A stretch of 64,000 nucleotides of DNA, from NCBI RefSeq assembly GCF_025449215.1, contig NZ_CP104900.1, forward strand, positions 1,364,001-1,428,000. The letters run 5' to 3'. The notes beneath the pieces are model-generated. The model saw only the letters and a list, made by a program, of their open reading frames with translations, was not told the DNA's origin and made no database searches. The stretch's first letter is position 1. The number at the start of each line of letters is the position of its first letter. The stretch comes from Shewanella seohaensis. GTDB taxonomy: Bacteria; Pseudomonadota; Gammaproteobacteria; Enterobacterales; Shewanellaceae. The position numbers and the translations under genes were made by a program. Of the stretch, positions 55,487 to 64,000 are shown piece after piece.

Positions 55487-56778
55487 ATGCAAAAAGATGC
55501 GATCAGTGTTCTCGAAACACCTCAAAGCACGCAAGAAAGCACAACAAGACACTTACCATGGACGCGCCAAGACACGACTTGGATGCTAAGTTTATTCGGC
55601 ACCGCTGTGGGGGCGGGCATTTTATTTCTTCCTATCAATGCGGGCATGGGCGGATTTTGGCCCTTAGTCTTGATGGCCATTATCATCGGGCCTATGACCT
55701 ATCTTGCCCACCGCGGCCTGTCACGTTTCGTATGTTCATCGAGCATTCCCGGCAGTGATATTACCCAAGTGGTTGAAGAACACTTTGGGATTGGCGCGGG
55801 CAAAGCGATTACGCTGCTGTATTTCTTAGCGATTTATCCCATTGTGTTGATCTACGGGGTGGGGATCACTAATACCGTCGACAGCTTTATCGTCAACCAG
55901 TTGGGCATGGCCTCTCCGCCACGTTTCCTGCTGTCTGGCGTGTTGATTTTCGGCATGATGTCAGTGATGGTTGCCGGTGAGCAATTTATGCTAAAAGTGA
56001 CTCAACTGCTGGTTTATCCGCTGGTGGGCATTTTGGCCTTTATGTCCATCTATCTGATCCCAGAGTGGAAAATGGATGCGCTGCAAGTCGTGCCAGACAC
56101 CGGCGCCTTTTTAGGCACCGTATGGTTAACCATTCCAGTATTGGTGTTTGCCTTTAACCATTCTCCGGCGATTTCGCAATTTTCGGTTTCCTTAAGCGTG
56201 ACCATGGGGCGAATGCGGCTCGTAAGGCCGATGTGATCCTGCGTAACACCTCGATGATGTTAGTCGGCTTTGTGATGTTATTCGTGTTCTCCTGCGTCTT
56301 GTCACTGTCGCCAGAGCAGTTGGCTGAAGCGAAGGCGAAGAACCTGCCAATTTTATCTTACCTTGCGAACGTGCATGACAGTGGTTTTGTCAGCTACTTC
56401 GGGCCTTTCATTGCGTTTGTGGCGATTGTGTCTTCTTTCTTTGGTCATTACATGGGCGCAACAGAGGGCATGAAGGGCATTATCGTTAAGCAGCTGCGCT
56501 CAAGTAACAAACAAATCAGTGAGAACAAGCTGAACAAGTTTATCTTAGTGTTTATGTTTGCCACGATTTGGGCTGTTGCGATTAAAAACCCAAGTATTTT
56601 GGGGATGATTGAGGCGCTGGGCGGCCCGATTATTGCGGCGATTTTGTACTTAATGCCAATGTATGCCGTGTACAAAGTGCCGGCGCTGAAGGCTTACCGT
56701 AACCGCATCAGCAACGTGTTTGTGATTATTGCGGGCCTACTGGCGATGACCGCCATTCTGTTTGGCTTGTTAAGCTAA
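55487..56778 (+). pseudogene. sdaC: SdaC-like serine transporter, frame broken once
   Basis: A HAAAP-family H+-coupled L-serine importer of about 430 residues with 11 predicted spans. The first ORF carries [20 protein letters not shown], the conserved [17 protein letters not shown] and [14 protein letters not shown]. It is lost at AAG 56194, where a run AA should be [21 protein letters not shown] and the remaining spans (ending MYAVYKVPALKAYRNRIS) continue in the next frame to 56778. The order of segments matches SdaC closely. The frame as given truncates the protein at about 249 residues, deleting the second half. Start ATG 55487 follows GGTAATTTTAAT. Confidence 0.9.
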
Positions 56779-56805
56779 GATTGGAATTAAAAGCGGTTTG
56801 AAACG

Positions 56806-56836
56806 AAAGGATCGGGTTATGCCCGATCCTTTTTTT
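56806..56836. terminator. Bidirectional terminator after sdaC-like gene
   Basis: An 11-bp stem AAAGGATCGGG / CCCGATCCTTT with a 5-base loop and T run lies between convergent genes. Confidence 0.92.
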
Positions 56837-56837
56837 A

Positions 56838-57281
56838 TTACTTCTCTTCGTACATCAGATAGTAACTTTGCTTCATCCCTAGCGCTTGGTAGGTTTGCTG
56901 AGCGGCGGTATTTTCCTGCTCCACATAGAGACGGAAACTCGCGGCGCCACCATTGGCCTCGGCCAGTTGTTTTACCTCAGCATAGAGCTTGCCATAAATC
57001 CCCTGACGGCGATTCTGTGGACGAATATAAACGCTTTGGATCCAGTAATAATCTTTGGCGCGCCAGTCGCTCCACTCGAAGGTCACCATCAGCGAACCGA
57101 CAATTTCGCCATCAATCTCGGCTACCAGATAAAAACCTTTCTCAGGGTGATTCAGTAGGGTATTAACGCCTTTAATCAGGGTCATTTCGTCTAAGGCGAG
57201 GCCTTCGGTTTCCTGCGCCATTGCCTGATTAAATTGAACTAGGGCGGTGAGATCTTGCACTTTAGCTTTACGGATCAACAT
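56838..57281 (-). CDS. GNAT family N-acetyltransferase
   Basis: A 147-residue single GNAT domain. It starts MLIRKAKVQDLTALVQFNQA, has the core strand GSLMVTFEWSDWRAKDYYWI and the acetyl-CoA loop RPQNRRQGIYGKLYAEV, and ends with QQTYQALGMKQSYYLM. Substrate unknown. Its stop abuts the shared terminator with sdaC. Confidence 0.9.
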   Translation of the reverse strand: MLIRKAKVQDLTALVQFNQAMAQETEGLALDEMTLIKGVNTLLNHPEKGFYLVAEIDGEIVGSLMVTFEWSDWRAKDYYWIQSVYIRPQNRRQGIYGKLYAEVKQLAEANGGAASFRLYVEQENTAAQQTYQALGMKQSYYLMYEEK

Positions 57282-57500
57282 ATAACAACTCCTCGGCGGT
57301 TAGTACCTCTACCGCTCTTGTGTATGGGGATGACGCTTATGCATCGGCTTTATTCGGCGGCACACTTTAGCACGGAACAGTTTAGAAGAACGAGTGAACA
57401 GCGTTTCAAATCCTGCTTTAATCTCGGCTAATTTTTGTACGACTAAAGTCTAATCTGCTAGGCTTGAATAAGGTTTTCACCCTAAGGGAGTGGTGCGATT

Positions 57501-57797
57501 ATGGCATTCGTAAAATCAACTCGTCGCTTTAAGCCAAAAATTTTACAACCCTATGATGTGCAAAAAGATCTTCAGATTAATCACGCCATGCACTTTATGC
57601 TCACCTTAATCACCTTTGGGCTATGGGGGCTGGTTTGGTGGTATTTGATCCTCAAATCACAGGGGGATAATCAGTCACTTTTCAGCGGTTTTGATGATGA
57701 CTATTGGAGCTACCTTATCGAGTGCGAGCAGCCGCCCGCATCCCTTTATCGCCAACGTTTTGCCGCCTCGGCCAATTCGGTGCAATTTGAGGCCTAG
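57501..57797 (+). CDS. Small membrane protein of unknown function
   Basis: A 98-residue protein with a central hydrophobic segment (AMHFMLTLITFGLWGLVWWYLIL) between a basic N terminus (STRRFKPKILQPYDVQK) and an acidic C part. AAGGGAG precedes the ATG. I recognise no family; one membrane span with a basic inner side suggests a cytoplasmic N terminus. Confidence 0.65.
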   Translation: MAFVKSTRRFKPKILQPYDVQKDLQINHAMHFMLTLITFGLWGLVWWYLILKSQGDNQSLFSGFDDDYWSYLIECEQPPASLYRQRFAASANSVQFEA

Positions 57798-57958
57798 GCT
57801 TTGCCTTAGCTGGATTTTGCAGCGGTTGGCATCAACGTGATATAGATCATCCTTAGAATTTTATCCCTTATGTTAGACTCGGCGGCTGGCTAATTTAAGT
57901 TAGTCCCGCCAAGGATAAGGCTCAGCCCTATCATCATTTCAAACTCAAGGTTATAAAC

Positions 57959-59281
57959 ATGTCAAAACATAGGTCATCAGCCCTAGGCCGGATCTGGTCT
58001 TCCTGGATGTCAGTGCCCCTGTGGCTGCAAATTTTCGTTGGTATGGTGTTGGGGATTGCGGTGGGCGTCAGCTTAGGTGAGCAGGCTTCTTACCTGAAAC
58101 CTATTGGCACCCTGTTTGTGAATACCATCAAGATGCTGATTGTGCCTTTAGTGTTTTGTTCATTGATTGTCGGTGTGACCTCAATGGAAGACACCGCCAA
58201 AATGGGCCGAATTGGTTTTAAATCCTTTGCGTTTTACCTCTGCACCACCGCGATTGCGATCAGTTTAGGTTTAGCCGTGGGCTATGTGGTGCAACCCGGT
58301 GCGGGCGTGCCTTTACTGCAACACGAAGCGGTACAAACGGCGAAAGAAGTGCCTTCGGTGATGCAAACCCTGATTGACATAGTCCCTACCAATCCTGTTG
58401 CCGCCTTGGCGAGTGGCCAAATCCTGCAAGTCATTGTGTTTGCTGTTGCGCTTGGGATTGCCTTGGTCTTGATTGGCGACCATGGAAAGCCTGCTATCAA
58501 GGTGTTTGAAAGCCTTGCCGAGGCCATGTACAAGCTCACCGACATGGTGATGAAGCTTGCTCCTTATGGGGTATTTGGTCTGATGGCATGGGTCGCGGGC
58601 GAGTATGGCATCGATATGCTGTGGCCGCTGATTAAAGTAATTATTGCCGTATATATTGGCTGTATTATCCACGTGTTAGGCTTCTACAGCATAGTGCTGC
58701 GCCTATTTGCCAAGCTAAATCCACTGCATTTTTTCAAGGGGATCAGCAATGCGATGGCGGTGGCATTTACCACCTCAAGTTCGGCGGGTACCTTACCGGC
58801 AAGCATGAAATGTGCGAGCGAATATCTCGGGGTCAATAAGAAGATCTCTAGTTTTGTGTTGCCCTTAGGGACCACCATCAATATGGATGGTACGGCCTTG
58901 TATCAAGGCGTGACCGCGCTGTTTGTGGCGCAGGCCTTTGGTATTGATTTAACTTGGGTCGACTATCTAACGATTATTTTAACCGCGACCTTAGCCTCAA
59001 TCGGCACCGCGGGGGTGCCGGGCGCAGGCTTAGTGATGTTGACCTTAGTGCTTTCGACCGTTGGCTTACCCTTAGAAGGCGTGGCCTTGATTGCGGGGAT
59101 TGACCGTATTCTCGATATGGCACGTACTGTGGTAAACGTTTCTGGTGACTTAGTGGCAACGACTGTGATTGCTAAGTCGGAAGATGAGTTGGATGTTGAA
59201 CATTACAATGCCGACATGGTGCAGAGCGCTATGATTGCCGAGCAAAATGCCGCGAGTGAAAACGCCGCGACGAAAAGTTGA
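57959..59281 (+). CDS. Dicarboxylate/amino-acid:cation symporter (DAACS family)
   Basis: A 440-residue transporter with the glutamate/dicarboxylate symporter fold. The hairpin-2 region SSSAGTLPASMKCA and the substrate-binding NMDGTALYQG motif are present, with TAGVPGAGLVMLTLVLS and a late DRILDMARTVVNVSGD. It resembles GltP/SstT-type carriers; whether Na+ or H+ couples and which substrate is used cannot be settled. Terminator follows. Upstream and downstream genes are unrelated. Confidence 0.93.
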   Translation: MSKHRSSALGRIWSSWMSVPLWLQIFVGMVLGIAVGVSLGEQASYLKPIGTLFVNTIKMLIVPLVFCSLIVGVTSMEDTAKMGRIGFKSFAFYLCTTAIAISLGLAVGYVVQPGAGVPLLQHEAVQTAKEVPSVMQTLIDIVPTNPVAALASGQILQVIVFAVALGIALVLIGDHGKPAIKVFESLAEAMYKLTDMVMKLAPYGVFGLMAWVAGEYGIDMLWPLIKVIIAVYIGCIIHVLGFYSIVLRLFAKLNPLHFFKGISNAMAVAFTTSSSAGTLPASMKCASEYLGVNKKISSFVLPLGTTINMDGTALYQGVTALFVAQAFGIDLTWVDYLTIILTATLASIGTAGVPGAGLVMLTLVLSTVGLPLEGVALIAGIDRILDMARTVVNVSGDLVATTVIAKSEDELDVEHYNADMVQSAMIAEQNAASENAATKS

Positions 59282-59294
59282 TTCATTGAATAAT

Positions 59295-59321
59295 AAAAAA
59301 CCGCCAACTAGGCGGTTTTTT
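59295..59321. terminator. Terminator after symporter gene
   Basis: An 11-bp stem AAAAAACCGCC / GGCGGTTTTTT with an AACTA loop. Confidence 0.92.
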
Positions 59322-59336
59322 ATTATCGAAGCGAGC

Positions 59337-59753
59337 TTATTTAAGCTGGCTTAGGACGAGGACGGGCTTATCATCGCTGCTAAGCAGAGTTAAACGACCT
59401 TGCACTAACTTGGCCTTAGCGACTAACGGCAGGGCTTGCATCACTTTATGCTCCTGCTGCATCAGCGCATCGACGCAGGCCTTCATCGTGCTGCCGCCAG
59501 GAATGATTTTTAGCTCCTGCCCCTGCTGGCTATATTGGCCAAAGAAGTTGTTGCAGCTGTTATTGCCAGAGAGTTTACCTTCATCGGCAAAGGTGATTTG
59601 CGCTGGGCTGTAATCCACAGAGGGTTGCCCTTGAACGGCTTCAATATGCCAGCTTCCCTGTAATGGCACTGTGTCCTGATTGGCAACGTCTGTGCTCTGA
59701 CATGCGGTTAAACCAAAAAGTAATGCGCTTAATAGAAATGTTTGTTTTAACAT
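59337..59753 (-). CDS. META-domain lipoprotein (HslJ-like)
   Basis: A 138-residue protein. ATG 59753 (MLKQTFLLSALLFGLTAC) gives a clean lipoprotein signal with C18 and has AAGGAA upstream; the frame extends to ATG 59795 but that adds a poor N terminus. The META domain shows LQGSWHIEAVQGQP, ITFADEGKLSGNNSCNNFFGQY and MKACVDALMQQEHKVMQAL, as in heat-shock protein HslJ. Envelope stress role is suggested by family only. Confidence 0.85.
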   Translation of the reverse strand: MLKQTFLLSALLFGLTACQSTDVANQDTVPLQGSWHIEAVQGQPSVDYSPAQITFADEGKLSGNNSCNNFFGQYSQQGQELKIIPGGSTMKACVDALMQQEHKVMQALPLVAKAKLVQGRLTLLSSDDKPVLVLSQLK

Positions 59754-59823
59754 TGTCTCAGTTCCTTTTTCCGTATTCATGGCCATAGTGTACAAGTTTA
59801 GCGGGAGATAAAAAGAGGTTTAT

Positions 59824-60078
59824 ATGATAGATACCATTAAAAGCACTATGAATTTATTGAAGTTTTTACATTGGTTAGGTGTTTTGATGTTAGTTTGTGG
59901 ACTTGGGATCTATATGTTGACCCAATGGAGTCTAGAAATCAGCGGTATGTTATTGATCTCAAGTCTCATAGGTTTAGGGTTGGTGCTGATGTCTCCCTAT
60001 CCCGTGGTGCTCTTTATCCAATGGGCGAAGCGTCAGGATGAGCTGACTAAAAACGAATTGCCTAAGCATAAAGACTAA
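59824..60078 (+). CDS. Small two-span membrane protein
   Basis: An 84-residue protein with two hydrophobic stretches (HWLGVLMLVCGLGIYMLT and ISGMLLISSLIGLGLVLM) and a charged C-terminal tail. No family is recognised. ATG follows GAGGT. Confidence 0.65.
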   Translation: MIDTIKSTMNLLKFLHWLGVLMLVCGLGIYMLTQWSLEISGMLLISSLIGLGLVLMSPYPVVLFIQWAKRQDELTKNELPKHKD

Positions 60079-60093
60079 TTGCCTGTATAGAGA

Positions 60094-61105
60094 CTAGAGC
60101 TCGGCCGAGTCGGCGGCGGGATTATCGTACAGCTTGGCATCGAACTTGAGCGCTTGATTCGCTGGCGTTGGTTCAGGCTCGGGCTGCATGGATTTGAGTT
60201 TGCTGCGCGCGTCCTCCATCATGGGCGCTAACTTGGCCGTCGATTCGGGGGTAAAAAAGCTGTAACTGGCATCGAGCTTGAGATGGTGATTTTGCTGCTC
60301 TAATTGTTTTTCGACCCGCTTCATAATGTGCAATATATCGCGCTCACTATCGACAAAGGCTAACACCACAAACTGGGTTGCGCTGAAATGGGCGGCCACA
60401 TCGGCGGTGCGAATGGTATCTTGGACTAAATTGCCCAGCAGCCTGTGGTGTTTCTCTTCTAAGCTGTTTTCTGAGGTGTTTGCCTCAATCAACTCGAAAA
60501 AAGAATTCCCGCGTGGGCGCCAAAACGGCGGCCGAGATTGAGCTGCCTTGGTGCCATCATCATAAAGCCATAATGGTTGAGCATGCCGGTTTCTTGATCG
60601 CGCATCGACAGAGATTCGATTCGATGGTTTTGACATAGCAGGGACAATTCCTGCTGCAGCAGAATTTGAAAGGGCTCCAGCATGGCGCTGTTGTTTAAGG
60701 GATCTACCATGTGGGGATTTAACACGCACAGCGAGCCAAATTGACTGCCGTCGGGCCAAGCGATAGGGCGGGAGAGAATATGTTGAATACCATCAAAATC
60801 CCGTGGCAATTCATCGAGCATAAAACGGCCGAGATTAAGATAATCCCCTTCCGCAGGGCTATGTTTAAGTTGTTCAAACAGGGGAAGTCGCTCGCAAACA
60901 AAGTGCCTGAGGTAAACAGCGGTGTTTCGCTCACCGAACTGACAATCACTTCAAACCCAGACTGAGTCATTTGCAGCACAAACACGCTGGTGGCGCTGTA
61001 GTAGCTTTTAATCAACTCACATTGGTGCATCCAGCGACCGAGATTGACTTGCTGGTGATCGCTATCGAGTAGGCTGACATTGGGGTTGATGGTTTCGGGC
61101 AACAT
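60094..61105 (-). pseudogene. GAF plus degenerate GGDEF protein, frame broken twice
   Basis: Three overlapping frames combine to about 335 residues. ATG 61105 (MLPETINPNVSLLDSD; AGGCG upstream) starts a GAF-like sensor domain. The first break is at the C run 60845-60848 after LRKG (continues DYLNLGRFMLDELPRDFDG). The second is at 60508-60510 after AHAG (continues NSFFELIEANTSENSL). The C-terminal part has the GGDEF fold (RDQETGMLNHYGF ... ADVAAHFSATQFVVLAFVDSE), but the catalytic GGDEF is replaced by FSATQF, so diguanylate cyclase activity is unlikely. Probably a signalling protein with a sensor and an inactive cyclase module. Confidence 0.82.
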
Positions 61106-61268
61106 GGTGGCGCCTAATGGGCAAAAAATATGCCTTAAGTTTGGAAAACAACAGGATAATTTGCAAATCAATGGGCTAAAAAACACCATTTTTTGTGCAT
61201 CTATTATTGGGATGATTGGTGACTCCTGTATACTGGCGCGCCGCCAACCAGATTACTCGCCAAATTGA

Positions 61269-61826
61269 GTGAAGATAATGACAGTGAATATACGTCCAGC
61301 TACGACGCAAGATATTGATTCCTTAGTTGTATTAGAAAGGACTTTCCTCAACGATGAACTGGCGTCTTCGGCGATGGGGTTGGAGGGGCAAGCATTCGGC
61401 CGTAATGAGCTGACCGAATTAGTCACTCGGCATTGGGTGGTAGTGGCCGAAGATAAAGGGCGAATTATCGGTTATGTGATTGCCGGGCGCTGGGCGTTTT
61501 TCACCACTTGGCCTATGTACCGCACACTCCTCAACCGCTTGGCTAAGGCCGAGTGGGATGGCCCTAGATTAACGCAGCAGAACAGTTGCCAATATGGCCC
61601 GATTTGGATTGATCAACATTACCGAGGTCAGGGAGTTTTTGCGGCCTTAGTGAAGGGGATTTTTCAGCAAATTGCCCCTCATTTTGCTTATGCGGTGACC
61701 TTTATCGCGGAGGACAACGAGCGTTCCTTTGCCGCCCACACCCAAAAGGCTGCAATGCAAGTGGCTGATTTTTTTACGGTTTCAGCAAGAGATTACTATT
61801 TAATGGTGGCTCGTACTCAAGCCTAG
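61269..61826 (+). CDS. GNAT family N-acetyltransferase
   Basis: A protein of about 185 residues with an early VNIRPATTQDIDSLVVLERT, a central GPIWIDQHYRGQGVFAALVKG acetyl-CoA loop and FIAEDNERSFAAH. The start may be GTG 61269 or ATG 61278. It is divergent from the GAF gene. Substrate unknown. Confidence 0.87.
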   Translation: MKIMTVNIRPATTQDIDSLVVLERTFLNDELASSAMGLEGQAFGRNELTELVTRHWVVVAEDKGRIIGYVIAGRWAFFTTWPMYRTLLNRLAKAEWDGPRLTQQNSCQYGPIWIDQHYRGQGVFAALVKGIFQQIAPHFAYAVTFIAEDNERSFAAHTQKAAMQVADFFTVSARDYYLMVARTQA

Positions 61827-61943
61827 TGAACACTCATGTTTACACTTGTTCTTGCCTGGAAACTCAGTATTTAACCCATATCGTTATGAGGAATACTGAG
61901 TATCGACTATGGTTAGTGCATACCAATCTATAAAAATAGCGCT

Positions 61944-63959
61944 ATGAAGTTTGAGCTACGCCAATTTCTCGATAGAAGTTTTCTTATCTCGATACGTGAA
62001 TCCTTTATCGCGTTACTGCCTTTTATTTTAATTAATTCGTTTCTCTCGCTGATTATTGCATTACTCGACATCGGTATGCCGACTTGGCAGGGCACTGCAT
62101 TTCATCAGAGTATTAGTTTCTTTTCGGTACAACTTTCCAAGATTTTTCCGCTGCTGGCATTAATTTCCCTGTCCTTCCATTTTGCTAAATATTTGCAGCA
62201 GTCGGCGATTGTGGTGTGTTCTTTGTCGCTGAGTCTTTTGCTCGCTATTAATGCCCAAGATACGGGCAACGTATTTAATCTCGATTATGTGCGTGCCATT
62301 TTAGCGGATCCGCGTATGGCGATTTTGCCGATTATTTCGGCCTATTTATTACGATTTTTGACTGCTTGGAAAGGGCTAAAGTTTATTAAGGCAAAGGCAC
62401 TTAGTCGTTACTTAAAGCTACACTTAAACTTATTCTTCCCGTTAGTGCTCGGCTTTATTGGCTTGTTCGCCATTGTTGCTGAAGCCTCTATCTTTTTAGA
62501 ATGGTTGTTTGCCCCCTTGATTGAATCACTGCATCAGGCGAGCCTAGGCGTACAACTATTTATGCGGATTTTGATCACCCACGTGCTTTGGTGTTTTGGG
62601 GTGCATGGCGATAATGCCTATCTGCTGCTGATTGGTGTCGATAATGGCTTAATGGAATTGGTGCCGCACCTGACTGCGAGCCAGTTTATGGACTTGTTTA
62701 TTCTCTATGGTGGCAGTGGCGCGACGCTATCCTTGATCATTGCCATTTTTATCGGTGCTAAAGACAGTGCCACTCGGCATATTGCTAAAATTGCCACACC
62801 CTTTGCGATTTTTAACATCAATGAGATCCTGATTTACGGTCTCCCCATTATCTTTAATCCACGTTTATTAGTGCCGTTTATTCTGTCGCCGCTGATTAAT
62901 TTTATCCTAGCTTACAGTGCCATAAATGTTGGGATCTTAAGCTTTGAGGGGCACAGCTTTCCTTGGATCACGCCGCCACTGCTAAACGCTTACATTGCCA
63001 GCGGCCATATCAGCGCGGTGTTGTTCCAAGTGTTATTAATCGGACTTGGAGTATTGGTTTATCTTCCCTTTGTGCGGCGTTTCTCCTTGATGTCTGAGCA
63101 CTATGAGTTTGATAGCGAGTTAATCAAACGCGTGCAGTTTCAAGCGGATATTGACCGTATGACCGAGCAGCATTACTCACAGCAGCAGTCAGAATCACTG
63201 AAAGCTGAATTAAACCTCGAGAAGACCATTAAAGAAGTCTTGGCAGGGGAGTTACAGCTGCATTATCAGCCAAAAATTGCCCTCAGCAGTGACCATGTGG
63301 TGGGGTTTGAGGCGCTTATACGATTGAAGGATGAACATGGTAACTTGAAGGGACCTTACTTTATTGATGCCTTTCAGCGTGCAGGTTATTCCCATATCAT
63401 TGACCGCTTTGTGATTAATACGGTTGCAGAGGATCTGGCCCGCTGGGAATTAGAAGGCTTTTTGCCTAAAGTGAGCATCAATATCGACCCAAACAATATT
63501 ACCGATCCCCAGTTGCTGGCGACGCTGCACGAAAGATTAGGCAGTGTTGCCAACCGAGTCGAAATTGAGATGTTAGAATCGGCCTTTATGTTGGATTTGA
63601 ATCGCATCGATAGCAGCATGCGTCAGCTTAAGCAGCATGGCTTTAGCTTCTTCTTAGATGACTTCGGTACGGGGTTCTCTAGCTTAAGTCTGCTGAGTCG
63701 GATCAATGTGGATGGTATTAAGCTAGACCGTAGTATTCTGGCCAATACCAGTGAGCCAAAAGGGCGGACCTTGTATCTGCAAATCTGTAAGCTTTGTAAT
63801 AGCTTAGGTTTTAGTTTGATTGCCGAAGGGGTTGAAACCACCACAGAGGCCGAGTTTGTTAAAGCGGCGGGTGTGGGTTATGTGCAGGGCTGGTTATACG
63901 CTAAGGCGATGCCAGGCCCCGAGGCCAAAGCCTTCTGGTTGGAGAGAAATAGTGACTGA
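61944..63959 (+). CDS. PTS EIIC-like membrane domain fused to an EAL phosphodiesterase
   Basis: A 671-residue protein. Residues about 1-400 are a membrane domain with ten or so spans, resembling cellobiose/lactose-type EIIC (conserved FNINEILIYGLPIIFNP and GVHGDNAYLLL). No EIIA, EIIB or HPr domain is present, so it is not a complete transporter. Residues about 425-665 form an EAL domain with VGFEALIRL, DDFGTGFSSLS, KLDRSI and EGVETT; the catalytic residues look intact, so c-di-GMP hydrolysis is likely. Inference: the membrane part senses a sugar or PTS state and controls c-di-GMP. It ends at 63959, 41 bp before the window end. Confidence 0.9.
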   Translation: MKFELRQFLDRSFLISIRESFIALLPFILINSFLSLIIALLDIGMPTWQGTAFHQSISFFSVQLSKIFPLLALISLSFHFAKYLQQSAIVVCSLSLSLLLAINAQDTGNVFNLDYVRAILADPRMAILPIISAYLLRFLTAWKGLKFIKAKALSRYLKLHLNLFFPLVLGFIGLFAIVAEASIFLEWLFAPLIESLHQASLGVQLFMRILITHVLWCFGVHGDNAYLLLIGVDNGLMELVPHLTASQFMDLFILYGGSGATLSLIIAIFIGAKDSATRHIAKIATPFAIFNINEILIYGLPIIFNPRLLVPFILSPLINFILAYSAINVGILSFEGHSFPWITPPLLNAYIASGHISAVLFQVLLIGLGVLVYLPFVRRFSLMSEHYEFDSELIKRVQFQADIDRMTEQHYSQQQSESLKAELNLEKTIKEVLAGELQLHYQPKIALSSDHVVGFEALIRLKDEHGNLKGPYFIDAFQRAGYSHIIDRFVINTVAEDLARWELEGFLPKVSINIDPNNITDPQLLATLHERLGSVANRVEIEMLESAFMLDLNRIDSSMRQLKQHGFSFFLDDFGTGFSSLSLLSRINVDGIKLDRSILANTSEPKGRTLYLQICKLCNSLGFSLIAEGVETTTEAEFVKAAGVGYVQGWLYAKAMPGPEAKAFWLERNSD

Positions 63960-64000
63960 TAACTTAGTCAGTACCCTGCTGATGACATACGCCAATGCGA

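Overview
The window reads as a chromosomal segment of a gammaproteobacterium of the genus Shewanella (inference from gene content and order, no database search). Pointers are the Na+-translocating NADH dehydrogenase operon nqrABCDEF, the block sfsA-dksA-gluQ-pcnB-folK with panB-panC, the yheS/yheT/yheU/prkB/yheV neighbourhood, a curli locus with very long curlin subunits, and several c-di-GMP signalling proteins. Coding density is high and most gene ends carry clear Rho-independent hairpins.

Layout. 1-5.6 kb: tail of a sensory protein, an HD-GYP response regulator, ygfZ, serA, a yjdF-type membrane protein behind a 20-codon ORF, and a CsgD-like LuxR regulator. 5.7-10.6 kb: curli genes csgB-csgA (csgA has about 20 curlin repeats) divergent from a secreted multidomain subtilase. 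10.7-19.2 kb: vitamin and RNA-metabolism genes (panC, panB, folK, pcnB, gluQ, dksA, sfsA) and pepB; pcnB appears to start at AUU. 19.9-20.4 kb: a 77-bp tandem repeat. 20.5-28.4 kb: prkB, yheU, yheT, a Tat-exported subunit plus GMC oxidoreductase, a GFA-type protein, yheS and yheV. 28.4-31.1 kb: an accessory island with hairpin-rich DNA and three low-GC small genes separated by attC-like palindromes, resembling an integron cassette array without an integrase. 31.2-39.2 kb: pirin, dbpA, a ZnuD-like TonB receptor with a His-rich small protein, a CbrC-like protein, a VOC protein and an aldo/keto reductase. 39.6-45.5 kb: nqrABCDEF. 46-64 kb: lipoprotein, serine hydrolase, long ankyrin protein, MarR-GNAT fusion, yjjX, penicillin-acylase-type enzyme, sdaC-like serine transporter, acetyltransferases, dicarboxylate symporter, META-domain lipoprotein, GAF/degenerate GGDEF protein and a PTS-EIIC/EAL fusion.

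The most striking global property is that eleven genes, including conserved single-copy genes such as panC and nqrF, have reading frames broken by indels. Almost all are consistent with loss of one base (two in dbpA) in a short homopolymer, and the protein continues correctly in the next frame. One further gene (pirin) has an in-frame stop. The uniform direction and sequence context make sequence or assembly error the leading explanation. These genes are therefore listed at full length, typed as pseudogene, with the break position given.

The genes suggest an aerobic/facultative marine-type respirer (Nqr sodium pump, Na+ or H+ coupled symporters, serine uptake and synthesis) that makes surface amyloid and regulates lifestyle through c-di-GMP. 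I did not find one clearly unprecedented multi-gene system. The best leads are the integrase-less cassette array, the giant curlin locus with its linked protease and operator-like dyad, the AUU start of pcnB, and the recurring intergenic hairpins with an ATCCAT centre.
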